Positions 16,638 to 22,865 of a DNA stretch of 35,785 bases are shown here, one piece after another. The notes beneath the pieces were generated by a model that saw only the letters and a list, made by a program, of their open reading frames with translations, searched no databases and was not told the origin of the DNA. Each line of letters starts with the position of its first letter. Position 1 is the stretch's first letter. Source of the stretch: a virus; IMG/VR virus record IMGVR_UViG_3300025632_000040, positions 1 to 35,785 of that record; one strand, written 5' to 3'. The translations under genes were made by a program, and so were the position numbers.

Positions 16638-17115
16638 CACCAGAATACAATCTGGATTTTATAATTTTAAGATTTTTTTTGATTCTTAGTCTCACCGCTT
16701 CCTTTGTGATAGATTTCTCTTTTGCTATCTCGCTTAGGGTTTTGTTTTCGTAGAATCTTCCGTACATAATGTCGGGATCTTTGCAGTTTTTTATTTCGTC
16801 CATTATATCTATGTTACTTGTGTAACCGCTTTTGTCTTCTATTAAATTAAATCCGCTATAATTGATAACTTTTAACTTTTTATTCTTGCCGTTATTATTT
16901 TTTATTTGCTTTGTACACTCTATTACTACTCCTTTATACAAAAATGTGGTTAATTTTGTATTTTTTTCTGGATTAAAGGACTTAACCGAGTTCCAAGCGG
17001 CATTTGTGATACAGCAATTTATCTCATCTTGAGAAAGAACTCCAGAGAAAGGTATTGATGCCTTTTTTGCAACATTAAGACAGTCCGAATCACTCAATAT
17101 ATCTTCAATTTTCAT
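16633..17115 (-). CDS. Phage sigma-factor-like transcription regulator
   Basis: A 160-residue protein. Residues about 32-70 (INCCITNAAWNSVKSFNPEKNTKLTTFLY ...) match the shape of sigma-70 region 2 (N-A-W-x-S-x-x-x-F-x-P, then a Thr-rich turn and aromatic helix). Residues 121-150 (YENKTLSEIAKEKSITKEAVRLR) form a region 4-type helix-turn-helix. The small size with both regions suggests a phage late sigma factor, similar in role to T4 gp55. Its target may be the TATAAT-only site at its own 3' end, ahead of the virion gene. Confidence 0.75.
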   Translation of the reverse strand: MKIEDILSDSDCLNVAKKASIPFSGVLSQDEINCCITNAAWNSVKSFNPEKNTKLTTFLYKGVVIECTKQIKNNNGKNKKLKVINYSGFNLIEDKSGYTSNIDIMDEIKNCKDPDIMYGRFYENKTLSEIAKEKSITKEAVRLRIKKNLKIIKSRLYSGV

Positions 17116-17122
17116 AATTTCC

Positions 17123-17530
17123 TCAATTAATAATTTCTTCTATTCTTTTTCTTACATCCTTGAAGTCAAACATCTGCCCAACTCCGACAAAAAAACGATA
17201 CCTACTGCAAATTTTTAGAACCTCCACTCCTTCCACTTCTTCAAACTCTTTCTTTATCATGGGTGTGACGTTAAAATTTGTATGTCCTAGCCAGCAGTCA
17301 TAGTTTGTGACAAGAGAAACCTGTTCGTAAAACGAGTTTGGAACTGGTACTGCCAATATCTCTTGCGATTCTAGCGCCTGTTCTAATTCTTCTTGGTATA
17401 CCTCGTCTTCTTCCGTTTCTAGGTTTAGGTCTAGGTCTAAGTTCGCTGACATCATTAGAGAAGCTAAAGGTGAAGAAATCTGTTTCTTTATCATGTCTTC
17501 GTATTTTTGCCAGCCTATTTTTTTTGACAT
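17123..17530 (-). CDS. Hypothetical protein, 135 aa
   Basis: The open frame extends further upstream, but GGAGGT lies four bases before the ATG at 17530 (MSKKIGWQKYED), so I use that start. Acidic repeats (LDLDLNLETEEDEVYQEELEQALESQE) are followed by a compact domain with YDCWLGHTNFNVTP and YRFFVGVGQMFDFKDVRKRIEE. No family recognised. It lies between the glycosyltransferase unit and the sigma gene. Confidence 0.72.
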   Translation of the reverse strand: MSKKIGWQKYEDMIKKQISSPLASLMMSANLDLDLNLETEEDEVYQEELEQALESQEILAVPVPNSFYEQVSLVTNYDCWLGHTNFNVTPMIKKEFEEVEGVEVLKICSRYRFFVGVGQMFDFKDVRKRIEEIIN

Positions 17531-17541
17531 ATCAACCTCCA

Positions 17542-17880
17542 TTATATCATATCGGACGGGTTTATACAAGGTTCTTCTGAGTAATCCGCTTCAATGTCTT
17601 CTTCGTCAAATGTTATCATTCCTGCTGCTTTTTCTATTATTTTTACATATAAGTCTTGTTTTCCTGCTGATTCTAACTGAGTTTTAATTACGGATGTTAC
17701 TTGAAAAAATGAGCTTGGAGAATACATACAAATTAAAGAAGCTAGGCACTCTACTGTTTCGTCTGAATCGTCTATTATTCTTACGTCTACATATATCTGA
17801 CCATCTTTTTCCACGTATATAGTAATTCCTGCTTTTACATCGCTCTTTTTAGAAAAAAGACTTTTTATTTTTTTAAACAT
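17542..17880 (-). CDS. Hypothetical protein, 112 aa
   Basis: I choose the ATG at 17880 (MFKKIKSLFSKKSD), inside the glycosyltransferase 3' end and preceded by GAGAGATGATAAG; an earlier ATG would deepen the overlap. A basic N terminus is followed by GITIYVEKDGQIYVDVRIIDDSDETVE and a helical middle, then an acidic tail. Mixed alpha/beta, no motif recognised. Possibly conserved in related phages by its compact shape; function unknown. Confidence 0.7.
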   Translation of the reverse strand: MFKKIKSLFSKKSDVKAGITIYVEKDGQIYVDVRIIDDSDETVECLASLICMYSPSSFFQVTSVIKTQLESAGKQDLYVKIIEKAAGMITFDEEDIEADYSEEPCINPSDMI

Positions 17881-18947
17881 CTTATCATCTCTCTTGCTGT
17901 ATTTTGCCAAGAGAATCTTTTAGCGGTTTCTATTCCTGCTAGATTTACAGTACCCTTCTTGTCAAGGATATATTTCATCATTTTCATGTACAGATCCATT
18001 TCTTCGTGCGCTCCAATCTTCGCCCAGTTACCCTGACCAAAGAACCATTTGTTGTCAAACGCTGGCTCTACGTCAGTTATCGACACAAGACCTGCGTTTT
18101 CTTTAGTACAAAATTCAGTGTGCGCTGAATAATCTGTTGCTACAACGTGCTTTCCTGCCGCCATCATCTCTAGTAATTCTAGATTCCAGCCTTCTCCGCG
18201 AGAAGGAAATACACCGCAATCTACTTGGGACATTATATTATACACTTCTGCCTGTGTATCAGCCCTTGGAATTAGTTTGACTTTAGGGTGATTGTATAGC
18301 TGATGCCATTTTGCATCTTCTTCGGGCGAGTTGAATGGATTTGTACACATCATCCACAATTCAGCATCTTCTCCGTGTTCAAGCACCTTTTTGAAGGCAT
18401 TGATGAGAATATCGTGACCCTTGCGGATCTCCCACTTGCCACAGTTGAAGAAAATCGTTTTGTCGTCCTGTCTTACTAGTGCTGGCGGGAACAGTTCTGC
18501 GTCTACGCCAAGGGGTACAACGTGAACTTTTGCGTCAGCATCTAAGTATGTATGACCATTGGGAGACATATACAACTGATCCAGACATACCTGTTTCGCC
18601 CACTGAGAGCAAACCATCAATTCGTCACAGGAATTTAGATGATGCTTCTCCAATTCGTTAAAAGTATCCAACTCAAAGATAGGAAATCCAATAAATTTAC
18701 CTGACCCTATGCGTTCTGCCATCTGGTTCTGATGCCATATTTTTACGCAGGGTGCTTGTGGGTCAAATGTCTGAGCTAATCTCATCCCTCTTCTAACCGC
18801 ATAGGCATCTTCTTCGTTTGTTACTTGAGGTTGACCAATAGGAAAGAATGAAACCTCTACCTCCTCTTCGTAAAGCGCTTTAAGGATATTCAAACCAGCA
18901 ACGCCATATCCTAACTGATTGATTGGTGCTTGTAGATTTAATTTCAT
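17865..18947 (-). CDS. GT4-family glycosyltransferase
   Basis: A 360-residue GT-B protein. The N-terminal start (LGYGVAGLNILKALYEEEV) matches the acceptor-side Gly-rich loop. The C-terminal half has VPLGVDAELFPP, FFNCGKWEIRKGHDILINAF, and the donor-site motif GEGWNLELLEMMAAGKHVVAT at about 251-271, the E-x7-E signature of GT4. It transfers a sugar from a nucleotide donor to an unknown acceptor, perhaps phage proteins, DNA or the host surface. The epimerase and nucleotidyltransferase at 22.9-24.9 kb could supply the donor. It overlaps the upstream gene by 4 bp. Confidence 0.88.
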   Translation of the reverse strand: MKLNLQAPINQLGYGVAGLNILKALYEEEVEVSFFPIGQPQVTNEEDAYAVRRGMRLAQTFDPQAPCVKIWHQNQMAERIGSGKFIGFPIFELDTFNELEKHHLNSCDELMVCSQWAKQVCLDQLYMSPNGHTYLDADAKVHVVPLGVDAELFPPALVRQDDKTIFFNCGKWEIRKGHDILINAFKKVLEHGEDAELWMMCTNPFNSPEEDAKWHQLYNHPKVKLIPRADTQAEVYNIMSQVDCGVFPSRGEGWNLELLEMMAAGKHVVATDYSAHTEFCTKENAGLVSITDVEPAFDNKWFFGQGNWAKIGAHEEMDLYMKMMKYILDKKGTVNLAGIETAKRFSWQNTAREMIRCLKK

Positions 18948-19411
18948 CGCTTTCCATACTCCGTAATAAAATCTTGTACCGTTTTAATGTTAGGGGTTTT
19001 CTCAAAAATAGTCTGCGCTTCTGCTTTTGCTTTTCTTGCTGGCGTTCCAAGTCCAGTAAGCGCGTCTACACAATCTTTCATCAGATTATTATCAAACGCT
19101 GGCTTTTGTAATTCTGCTAACTGTTTTTTCAGTTTAGCAATCTCAACCTGTCTTTTAAGTTCTTTTAGTTCGTCTTTTTCTTCCACAACGATTTTAACTT
19201 CTTGAGGTTGTTCAATCACCTCATCGTCTGTTATATAACCTAGATCAAAATTATTGCTAAGTTGTAAAGGCTTTTCTGTCTTTGAAAGAAAACCTCCGAT
19301 TGCGGATAAAGTAAATATTACAACTAATGATCCTAGTATTAACTGCGCTATTATATCTCTTGTTTGGTGATCTGAAAATAATTCTATATTTGTGTAGTCT
19401 GCTAATATCAT
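18944..19411 (-). CDS. Membrane/coiled-coil protein with RuvA-C-like tail, 155 aa
   Basis: A transmembrane helix lies at about 20-42 (IIAQLILGSLVVIFTLSAIGG). A Glu/Lys-rich coiled coil spans 70-105. The tail (DCVDALTGLGTPARKAKAEAQTIF ...) resembles the UBA/HhH-like domain III of RuvA (helix, Leu-Gly, helix). A membrane anchor joined to a RuvA-C-like domain is an unusual pairing. The tail similarity is by pattern only. It directly precedes and overlaps the glycosyltransferase. Confidence 0.7.
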   Translation of the reverse strand: MILADYTNIELFSDHQTRDIIAQLILGSLVVIFTLSAIGGFLSKTEKPLQLSNNFDLGYITDDEVIEQPQEVKIVVEEKDELKELKRQVEIAKLKKQLAELQKPAFDNNLMKDCVDALTGLGTPARKAKAEAQTIFEKTPNIKTVQDFITEYGKR

Positions 19412-19425
19412 TTTGATGCCTAGAT

Positions 19426-19461
19426 AAAAAGACCCCCGCCAAGAGCTTGCCTGACGGGGGT
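19426..19461 (-). terminator. Rho-independent terminator after SSB
   Basis: On the minus strand ACCCCCG and CGGGGGT pair across a loop of about 16 bases, followed by CTTTTTAT. It begins about 25 bp after the SSB stop and ends the short operon that starts at the 20075-20103 promoter. Confidence 0.88.
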
Positions 19462-19486
19462 GTGGTTTGCCTTAGAGATTGATGGT

Positions 19487-19819
19487 TTACTGGTTGAGAT
19501 TTACGATAGAGCTTGGGTCTGGACCAAGTGAGATTTCGTCTGCCATGATGCAAACAGAACTTCTCTTAACCTTGTTCTCGTCCTCGTAGTCATCTACCTT
19601 AACTTTACCCTGAATTGATACAATCCTACCCTTCAGTAGTCTTGGCTGTAGACTTTCCGCCATCTTACCAAAACATAAAACATTTACAAACAATGTGTCA
19701 TCGTTACGACGATCATTTACTGCTAGGCGAAACTTACTCATAGCCGTACCCTTCTTGGTGGTAAGAAGTTCTGCGTCTTTAGTGAGTCTACCGCAACCAA
19801 GCCAACAATTCAAGTTCAT
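19487..19819 (-). CDS. ssb: Single-stranded DNA-binding protein
   Basis: The true start is the ATG at 19819 (MNLNCWLGCGRL), preceded by GGAG six bases upstream, although the frame is open further. The 110-residue OB-fold has the SSB pattern: a start strand with GRLTKDAELLTTKKGTAMSKFRLAVN, then FVNVLCFGKMAESL and LLKGRIVSIQGKVKVDDYED. It lacks the acidic partner-binding tail of bacterial SSB and is shorter. It protects ssDNA at the fork. A strong consensus promoter two genes upstream and a strong terminator downstream imply high early expression. Confidence 0.88.
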   Translation of the reverse strand: MNLNCWLGCGRLTKDAELLTTKKGTAMSKFRLAVNDRRNDDTLFVNVLCFGKMAESLQPRLLKGRIVSIQGKVKVDDYEDENKVKRSSVCIMADEISLGPDPSSIVNLNQ

Positions 19820-19856
19820 CTTTTTCTCCAATACTAAAACTAAATTAAATACAAAA

Positions 19857-20054
19857 TTAAGGGGTGTTCTCGACGGGCGATGCGTTTTCTTGCGATTCTG
19901 CCCTATGAGAATCAAGAACTTTAACCCCTTGTTCTAAATAATCATTGAGTCTTACGATCTCATCTGATATTTGTTCTCTTTGTAGAGATAATCTTTCAAT
20001 CTCTTGTTTTACGTTTGTAAGGTGCGCTTCTGTCATGTCTAATAGTTCTTTCAT
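19857..20054 (-). CDS. Short coiled-coil protein, 65 aa
   Basis: Residues 5-45 carry heptads (LTNVKQEIERLSLQREQISDEIVRLNDYLEQ) that predict a coiled coil. The tail is hydrophilic. AAAGGAGA precedes the ATG, and a consensus promoter lies 21 bp upstream. It is the first gene of the SSB operon. A partner or regulatory function is possible; nothing specific can be read. Confidence 0.72.
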   Translation of the reverse strand: MKELLDMTEAHLTNVKQEIERLSLQREQISDEIVRLNDYLEQGVKVLDSHRAESQENASPVENTP

Positions 20055-20074
20055 AGTTTTCTCCTTTCTACATT

Positions 20075-20103
20075 ATTATAGCTCGTAGGCTATGTTTTGT
20101 CAA
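20075..20103 (-). promoter_or_regulatory. Consensus sigma-70 promoter for the SSB operon
   Basis: TTGACA, 17 bases, TATAAT: both boxes are perfect. It is about 21 bp before the ATG of the coiled-coil gene. It should be read by unmodified host polymerase early in infection. Confidence 0.88.
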
Positions 20104-20109
20104 TACAAA

Positions 20110-20429
20110 TATTAAATATTATTCTTAACACTGTAAATCTACACCGACTACGTTTATACCTGTGAAGAACCTTGTGTCCCGCAGGTAATCAGTAGTGTTT
20201 ATGAGCAGTATCTTACAAGCTAATATAAATTTTTACGCTTCGGCTTACGCCGTCTTCACAGGTCCAAGTTACTCGCCAGTATTGCTTGGGTTTTATTTTT
20301 CGATACCTTGGAGTGGTCGTACACTCTCACCTAACTCATATTCATAATTGGGTAAGACTATAAACTTCACCCGATTTTAGTTTTATACATGATTATTATG
20401 AAAGCCGACACTGTACTACCATTGCCGAC
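20110..20429 (-). ncRNA. Candidate structured non-coding RNA, unassigned
   Basis: The 476-bp gap between the deaminase and the coiled-coil gene has no convincing coding frame. It has its own promoter (20436-20464) and strong helices on the minus strand. A perfect 11-bp long-range stem joins 20253-20263 with 20158-20168. Immediately inside it is CGGC-GTAA-GCCG, a GNRA-capped hairpin at 20241-20252. Other hairpins are CCAAG/CTTGG just upstream of the long stem, GAGTG-TACGAC-CACTC near 20315, and GGGT...ACCC near 20350-20375. I do not recognise RNase P, 6S or intron core motifs. The 3' end is unknown; the boundary given is where the next promoter begins. Confidence 0.5.
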
Positions 20430-20435
20430 AATCAT

Positions 20436-20464
20436 ATTATAACCATTCAACAAACTTATTTCAA
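20436..20464 (-). promoter_or_regulatory. Sigma-70 promoter upstream of the structured RNA
   Basis: TTGAAA, 17 bases, TATAAT on the minus strand. No start codon with a ribosome site follows within 300 bp, so the product is probably RNA. Confidence 0.7.
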
Positions 20465-20531
20465 TCTCTAATCCTAAATTTTACCAATAACATCTCGATC
20501 TGTTCGTTTCAGGTAAGACAAACTGATTAAA

Positions 20532-20951
20532 TTAAAAAGTTTGCATCACAACTCTAGCTTCCGTAAGCATATCGTGGGCTAACTGAAAATTACTAACCCA
20601 TCTAGTTTCTTCATTCTCTACACTCACAACGCGCTGTACGCCCGCCTGAATGATTAGTGACGCACATCTACTGCAAGGCTGAAACGGCCATGTATAGATC
20701 GTACAGCCCTTGGTTGGAGCATTTGCGAACAGGAGCGCGTTTGCTTCTGCGTGTACTACCATGTCGTACTTCAAGTCTCTATTATCTAATCGGTGGTCGT
20801 CCTTAACACCTTTAGGGAAACCGTTGTAGCCAATGGAAATAACCCTGTTGTCATCATCCACAATAACTGCACCCACTTTTGTAGACGGGTCTTTGCTAAA
20901 CGTAGATACAGTTTTAGCTAACTCTAAAAAGTTCTTGTCCCATTTATTCAT
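20532..20951 (-). CDS. dCMP deaminase
   Basis: A 139-residue cytidine-deaminase-fold enzyme. Zinc and proton-shuttle residues are His67-Ala-Glu69 (HAEANAL) and Pro92-Cys93-Ser-Arg-Cys96. SKDPSTKVGAVIVDDDNRVISIGYNGFP at 19-46 is the typical phage/eukaryote dCMP deaminase entrance. It converts dCMP to dUMP, the substrate of ThyX in the same phage. The ATG directly follows the upstream stop. Confidence 0.93.
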   Translation of the reverse strand: MNKWDKNFLELAKTVSTFSKDPSTKVGAVIVDDDNRVISIGYNGFPKGVKDDHRLDNRDLKYDMVVHAEANALLFANAPTKGCTIYTWPFQPCSRCASLIIQAGVQRVVSVENEETRWVSNFQLAHDMLTEARVVMQTF

Positions 20952-21197
20952 TTAACACTCCGTATCGTCTTCGTCCCAAGTATAATACCTATCTAAGAAT
21001 CTATCATAAGTATTAGCTGCTGTCAAGTCTTTACAAATCAATTTATACAATTCTTTGGGAAACATCATCATTCCCCTATCTTTAAAAAGTTTTGTCTTTA
21101 CAGACTTAATTTCTTTGTCGGCTTTATAAATGTATATTCTACATTCACGCTGCTTGAGTTTTACAACCCAGTCCTGTATCTTACACTGTACTAACAT
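20952..21197 (-). CDS. Hypothetical protein, 81 aa
   Basis: A small basic-then-acidic protein: MLVQCKIQDWVVKLKQREC, a helical region FPKELYKLICKDLTAANTYDRF, then WDEDDTEC. AGGAGGAG precedes the ATG. It sits between tRNA-Glu and dCMP deaminase and abuts the latter. No family recognised. Confidence 0.68.
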   Translation of the reverse strand: MLVQCKIQDWVVKLKQRECRIYIYKADKEIKSVKTKLFKDRGMMMFPKELYKLICKDLTAANTYDRFLDRYYTWDEDDTEC

Positions 21198-21215
21198 TTC
21201 TCCTCCTTATTAGTA

Positions 21216-21288
21216 TGACCCTACGGGAACTCGAATCCCGATTGCCGCCGTGAAAGGGCGGTGTCCTAACCGATTAGACGATAGGGCC
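21216..21288 (-). tRNA. tRNA-Glu (anticodon UUC)
   Basis: A 73-nt cloverleaf. The acceptor is GGCCCTA with TAGGGTC; the anticodon arm is CCGCC-CTTTCAC-GGCGG with anticodon TTC; the T-arm contains GGGATTCGAGTTCCC. Discriminator A, CCA not encoded. It lies four bases after the tRNA-like element and before the 81-aa gene's ribosome site. Confidence 0.92.
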
Positions 21289-21292
21289 GCAA

Positions 21293-21368
21293 GTGAGTGA
21301 CGGGATTTGCACCCGCGAATCTAGTCTTGTCGATCTGTCTAATCGCTCTAGGCTTCCGACTTCACTCA
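21293..21368 (-). tRNA. tRNA-like element, non-canonical or decayed
   Basis: The ends pair perfectly as a 7-bp acceptor stem (TGAGTGA with TCACTCA), preceded by a T-arm CGGG-TGCAAAT-CCCG. The D side has the normal CTAGAGCG text, but no standard anticodon arm forms. The only 7-nt-loop hairpin in the right place is CGAT-TAGACAG-ATCG, which lacks U33. The total of 76 nt is right for a tRNA. It may be a degenerate gene, an unusual D-armless tRNA or a tRNA mimic. The T-loop starts TGC instead of TTC, as does the T-loop of the neighbouring tmRNA. Confidence 0.4.
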
Positions 21369-21389
21369 TTTGTGCTACGATATAGTAAA

Positions 21390-21625
21390 GCCCCGTTTGG
21401 ATAATAAGGACGAGGCGACTCCCCAGACAGCTTACGCTGCCAATGCGAGACTTTCATCTGCAATTAAAAGGTTGATAGATTTTTAACGTAGCCCTTCTAT
21501 CAACTACGGCATGAGATACATTACGTCATATTGTATGTCGAATCTAAGTCATCCCCGTAAGTGGAGATGGAGGGAATTGCACCCTCGTCCATGACAACAT
21601 CAATAATAATCTTTATACATGCTTG
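21390..21625 (-). ncRNA. ssrA: Circularly permuted (two-piece) tmRNA
   Basis: Minus strand, transcription order. The acceptor piece comes first: an AAGCATGTA block at about 21615-21624, then T-arm GAGGG-TGCAATT-CCCTC (21570-21586), acceptor strand CATCTCC (21563-21569) and discriminator A. A five-base linker CTTAC follows. Then the coding piece starts GGGGATGACTTAGATTCGACA, the classic tmRNA 5' text; GGGGATG pairs with CATCTCC over 7 bp. CATGC (21509-21513) pairs with GCATG (21618-21622) as P2. PK1 is an H-type pseudoknot: CGTAG/CTACG and TTGATAG/CTATCAA (21472-21508). The tag frame 21432-21461 encodes ADESLALAA then TAA, with the stop in a GTAA loop of P5 (GGCAGC/GCTGTC). A 3' hairpin lies at 21390-21416. 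It rescues stalled ribosomes and tags products for proteolysis. Piece ends are inferred. Confidence 0.9.
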
Positions 21626-22000
21626 TTAAAATGGCCCATCGTCTGCGCTATCATGAAATCTTGTGATAGCTTTCTCTAACGCTCCCTTAAACTTACCTGT
21701 AACAACATAAGAAAAACTACCGTCTGCTTCCACCATCTGCTCTAGCATCCCTTGGTGAAACATCATAAACAATTCTTCGCCAACATATTGCATGGCGACT
21801 TCTTTCATTTTTAGTATTGATGGCTTATCGTTCATTTCAAATTTCATTATGTTAAAGGAAACGCTTTCTGATTCTGGTCTTATATTCTCCACTTTATTCA
21901 AGTGGGACTTTGCTTTTCTCATAGTATCATACACGCCAAGTGGCTCAGAAACAACTCTTTCAGGCGTACTAATCAACATTTCTAATAAATATACTGTCAT
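21626..22000 (-). CDS. Hypothetical protein, 124 aa
   Basis: A soluble protein starting MTVYLLEMLISTPERVVSEPLGVYDTMRKAKSHLNKVEN. AAAGGA precedes the ATG. It is probably a small alpha/beta domain; no motif recognised. Its stop codon immediately abuts the 5' boundary of the tmRNA acceptor piece, so its mRNA and the tmRNA precursor are probably one transcript that RNase processing would separate. Confidence 0.7.
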   Translation of the reverse strand: MTVYLLEMLISTPERVVSEPLGVYDTMRKAKSHLNKVENIRPESESVSFNIMKFEMNDKPSILKMKEVAMQYVGEELFMMFHQGMLEQMVEADGSFSYVVTGKFKGALEKAITRFHDSADDGPF

Positions 22001-22004
22001 TTTT

Positions 22005-22334
22005 TTATCCTTTGTAGGGCCATGTCTCTCTTAGTATATCGGTAACTCCGGGGATGTCAACCAGCCATCTTCCATATTTTCCTGTTTTTGTTGTTCTTAT
22101 TTTTACCCACCATTCTTCATCTGGTAAATCCTCAAAGTTTATTTCTGCGACAGACTTTAATAATCCCGCACAGACAGCGGTAGCCTTTGACCAATCTTCA
22201 TGTCCTCGTTCTGGCGTATCAACACCAATAAGTCTAGTTCTGATCTTTATATTGATATTAAATCCAAGATCAACAATAAAGTCTACAGTGTCTCCATCAA
22301 CAACACGATCAACTTTAGCATTATATTCATACAT
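22005..22334 (-). CDS. Thermonuclease-like (SNase) protein
   Basis: A 109-residue OB-fold nuclease-like protein. It shows Asp13-Gly-Asp15-Thr (RVVDGDTVDF), TRLIGVDTPERG with catalytic-type Arg/Glu, and a later TKTGKYGRWLVD that supplies the second Arg. These match staphylococcal-nuclease active-site positions. It is shorter than secreted nucleases and has no signal peptide, so it would act inside the cell, perhaps on host nucleic acid. It overlaps the upstream gene by one base. Confidence 0.85.
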   Translation of the reverse strand: MYEYNAKVDRVVDGDTVDFIVDLGFNINIKIRTRLIGVDTPERGHEDWSKATAVCAGLLKSVAEINFEDLPDEEWWVKIRTTKTGKYGRWLVDIPGVTDILRETWPYKG

Positions 22335-22639
22335 TAATCTATATTCCTTATAATATTATTATCAAGTTCAGGCATAATTCTGGCACTAGGTGTAGCCATA
22401 AATGAATAAAATGAATACACCAGCATACAAAATGCTATCGTAGCGAGAAGTGACGCACCAATCATTTTCATACCCTCAATATCTAAACTAAGTTTTAGTT
22501 TTACTTTTTTCGCTGTTCTTTTATATTTAAACTTTGCTGGCAGCTTTTTAGGTGGAGGTTTGTTTCGTCGAAACATGTCCTCCAAACCCTTTTCTGCTGC
22601 CCTTTGGGTTTGAGATTTAACCCTTGCGTCAGTTTTCAT
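22334..22639 (-). CDS. Single-pass membrane protein, 101 aa
   Basis: The first 55 residues are very basic (RNKPPPKKLPAKFKYKRTAKKVKLKL). A hydrophobic helix follows at about 58-80 (IGASLLATIAFCMLVYSFYSF). The positive N side predicts N-in topology. It overlaps neighbours on both sides. Unknown function. Confidence 0.68.
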   Translation of the reverse strand: MKTDARVKSQTQRAAEKGLEDMFRRNKPPPKKLPAKFKYKRTAKKVKLKLSLDIEGMKMIGASLLATIAFCMLVYSFYSFMATPSARIMPELDNNIIRNID

Positions 22640-22865
22640 TTAACGGCAACCAAGACCCAAAGTTTCGCTTCAATGTTTCAATCCTGTCCTCTGCATCAGC
22701 AAGACTAGAAAGCGCCTCGTTTAGATTGTTATGTAGATCGTCTGTGCTATGATCTCCAATACCTGCTGGGTGATCCAGCATAATCTCCAAACTTGTCATT
22801 GCCTCTGCTCTATCTGATGCTGCTTTCATCATCAAAGAATTTAATGCCTGTGCTTTAAAACTCAT
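22629..22865 (-). CDS. Hypothetical helical protein, 78 aa
   Basis: A helical, acidic small protein (ALNSLMMKAASDRAEAMTSLEIMLDHPAGIGDHSTDDLHNNLNEALSSLADAEDRIETL). The middle HPAGIGDHSTDDLH may be a turn or metal site, but this is not established. It overlaps the epimerase stop and the next membrane-protein start. Confidence 0.66.
   Translation of the reverse strand: MSFKAQALNSLMMKAASDRAEAMTSLEIMLDHPAGIGDHSTDDLHNNLNEALSSLADAEDRIETLKRNFGSWLPLNEN

Noticed and set aside
17542-17575. Promoter TTGTAT-N17-TATAAT before the 17123-17530 gene
   Set aside because: The -35 box is poor and the -10 lies inside the ribosome-site region, leaving no usable leader.
20110-20429. Group I intron or RNase P RNA in the non-coding gap
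   Set aside because: I could not find the conserved core sequences of either, and the gap does not interrupt a gene.
21216-21625. Single-piece tmRNA with its 3' end in the tRNA-like element at 21293
   Set aside because: The TGAGTGA/TCACTCA stem of that element does not pair with GGGGATG; the matching CATCTCC strand lies upstream of the 5' piece, which fixes the permuted order.
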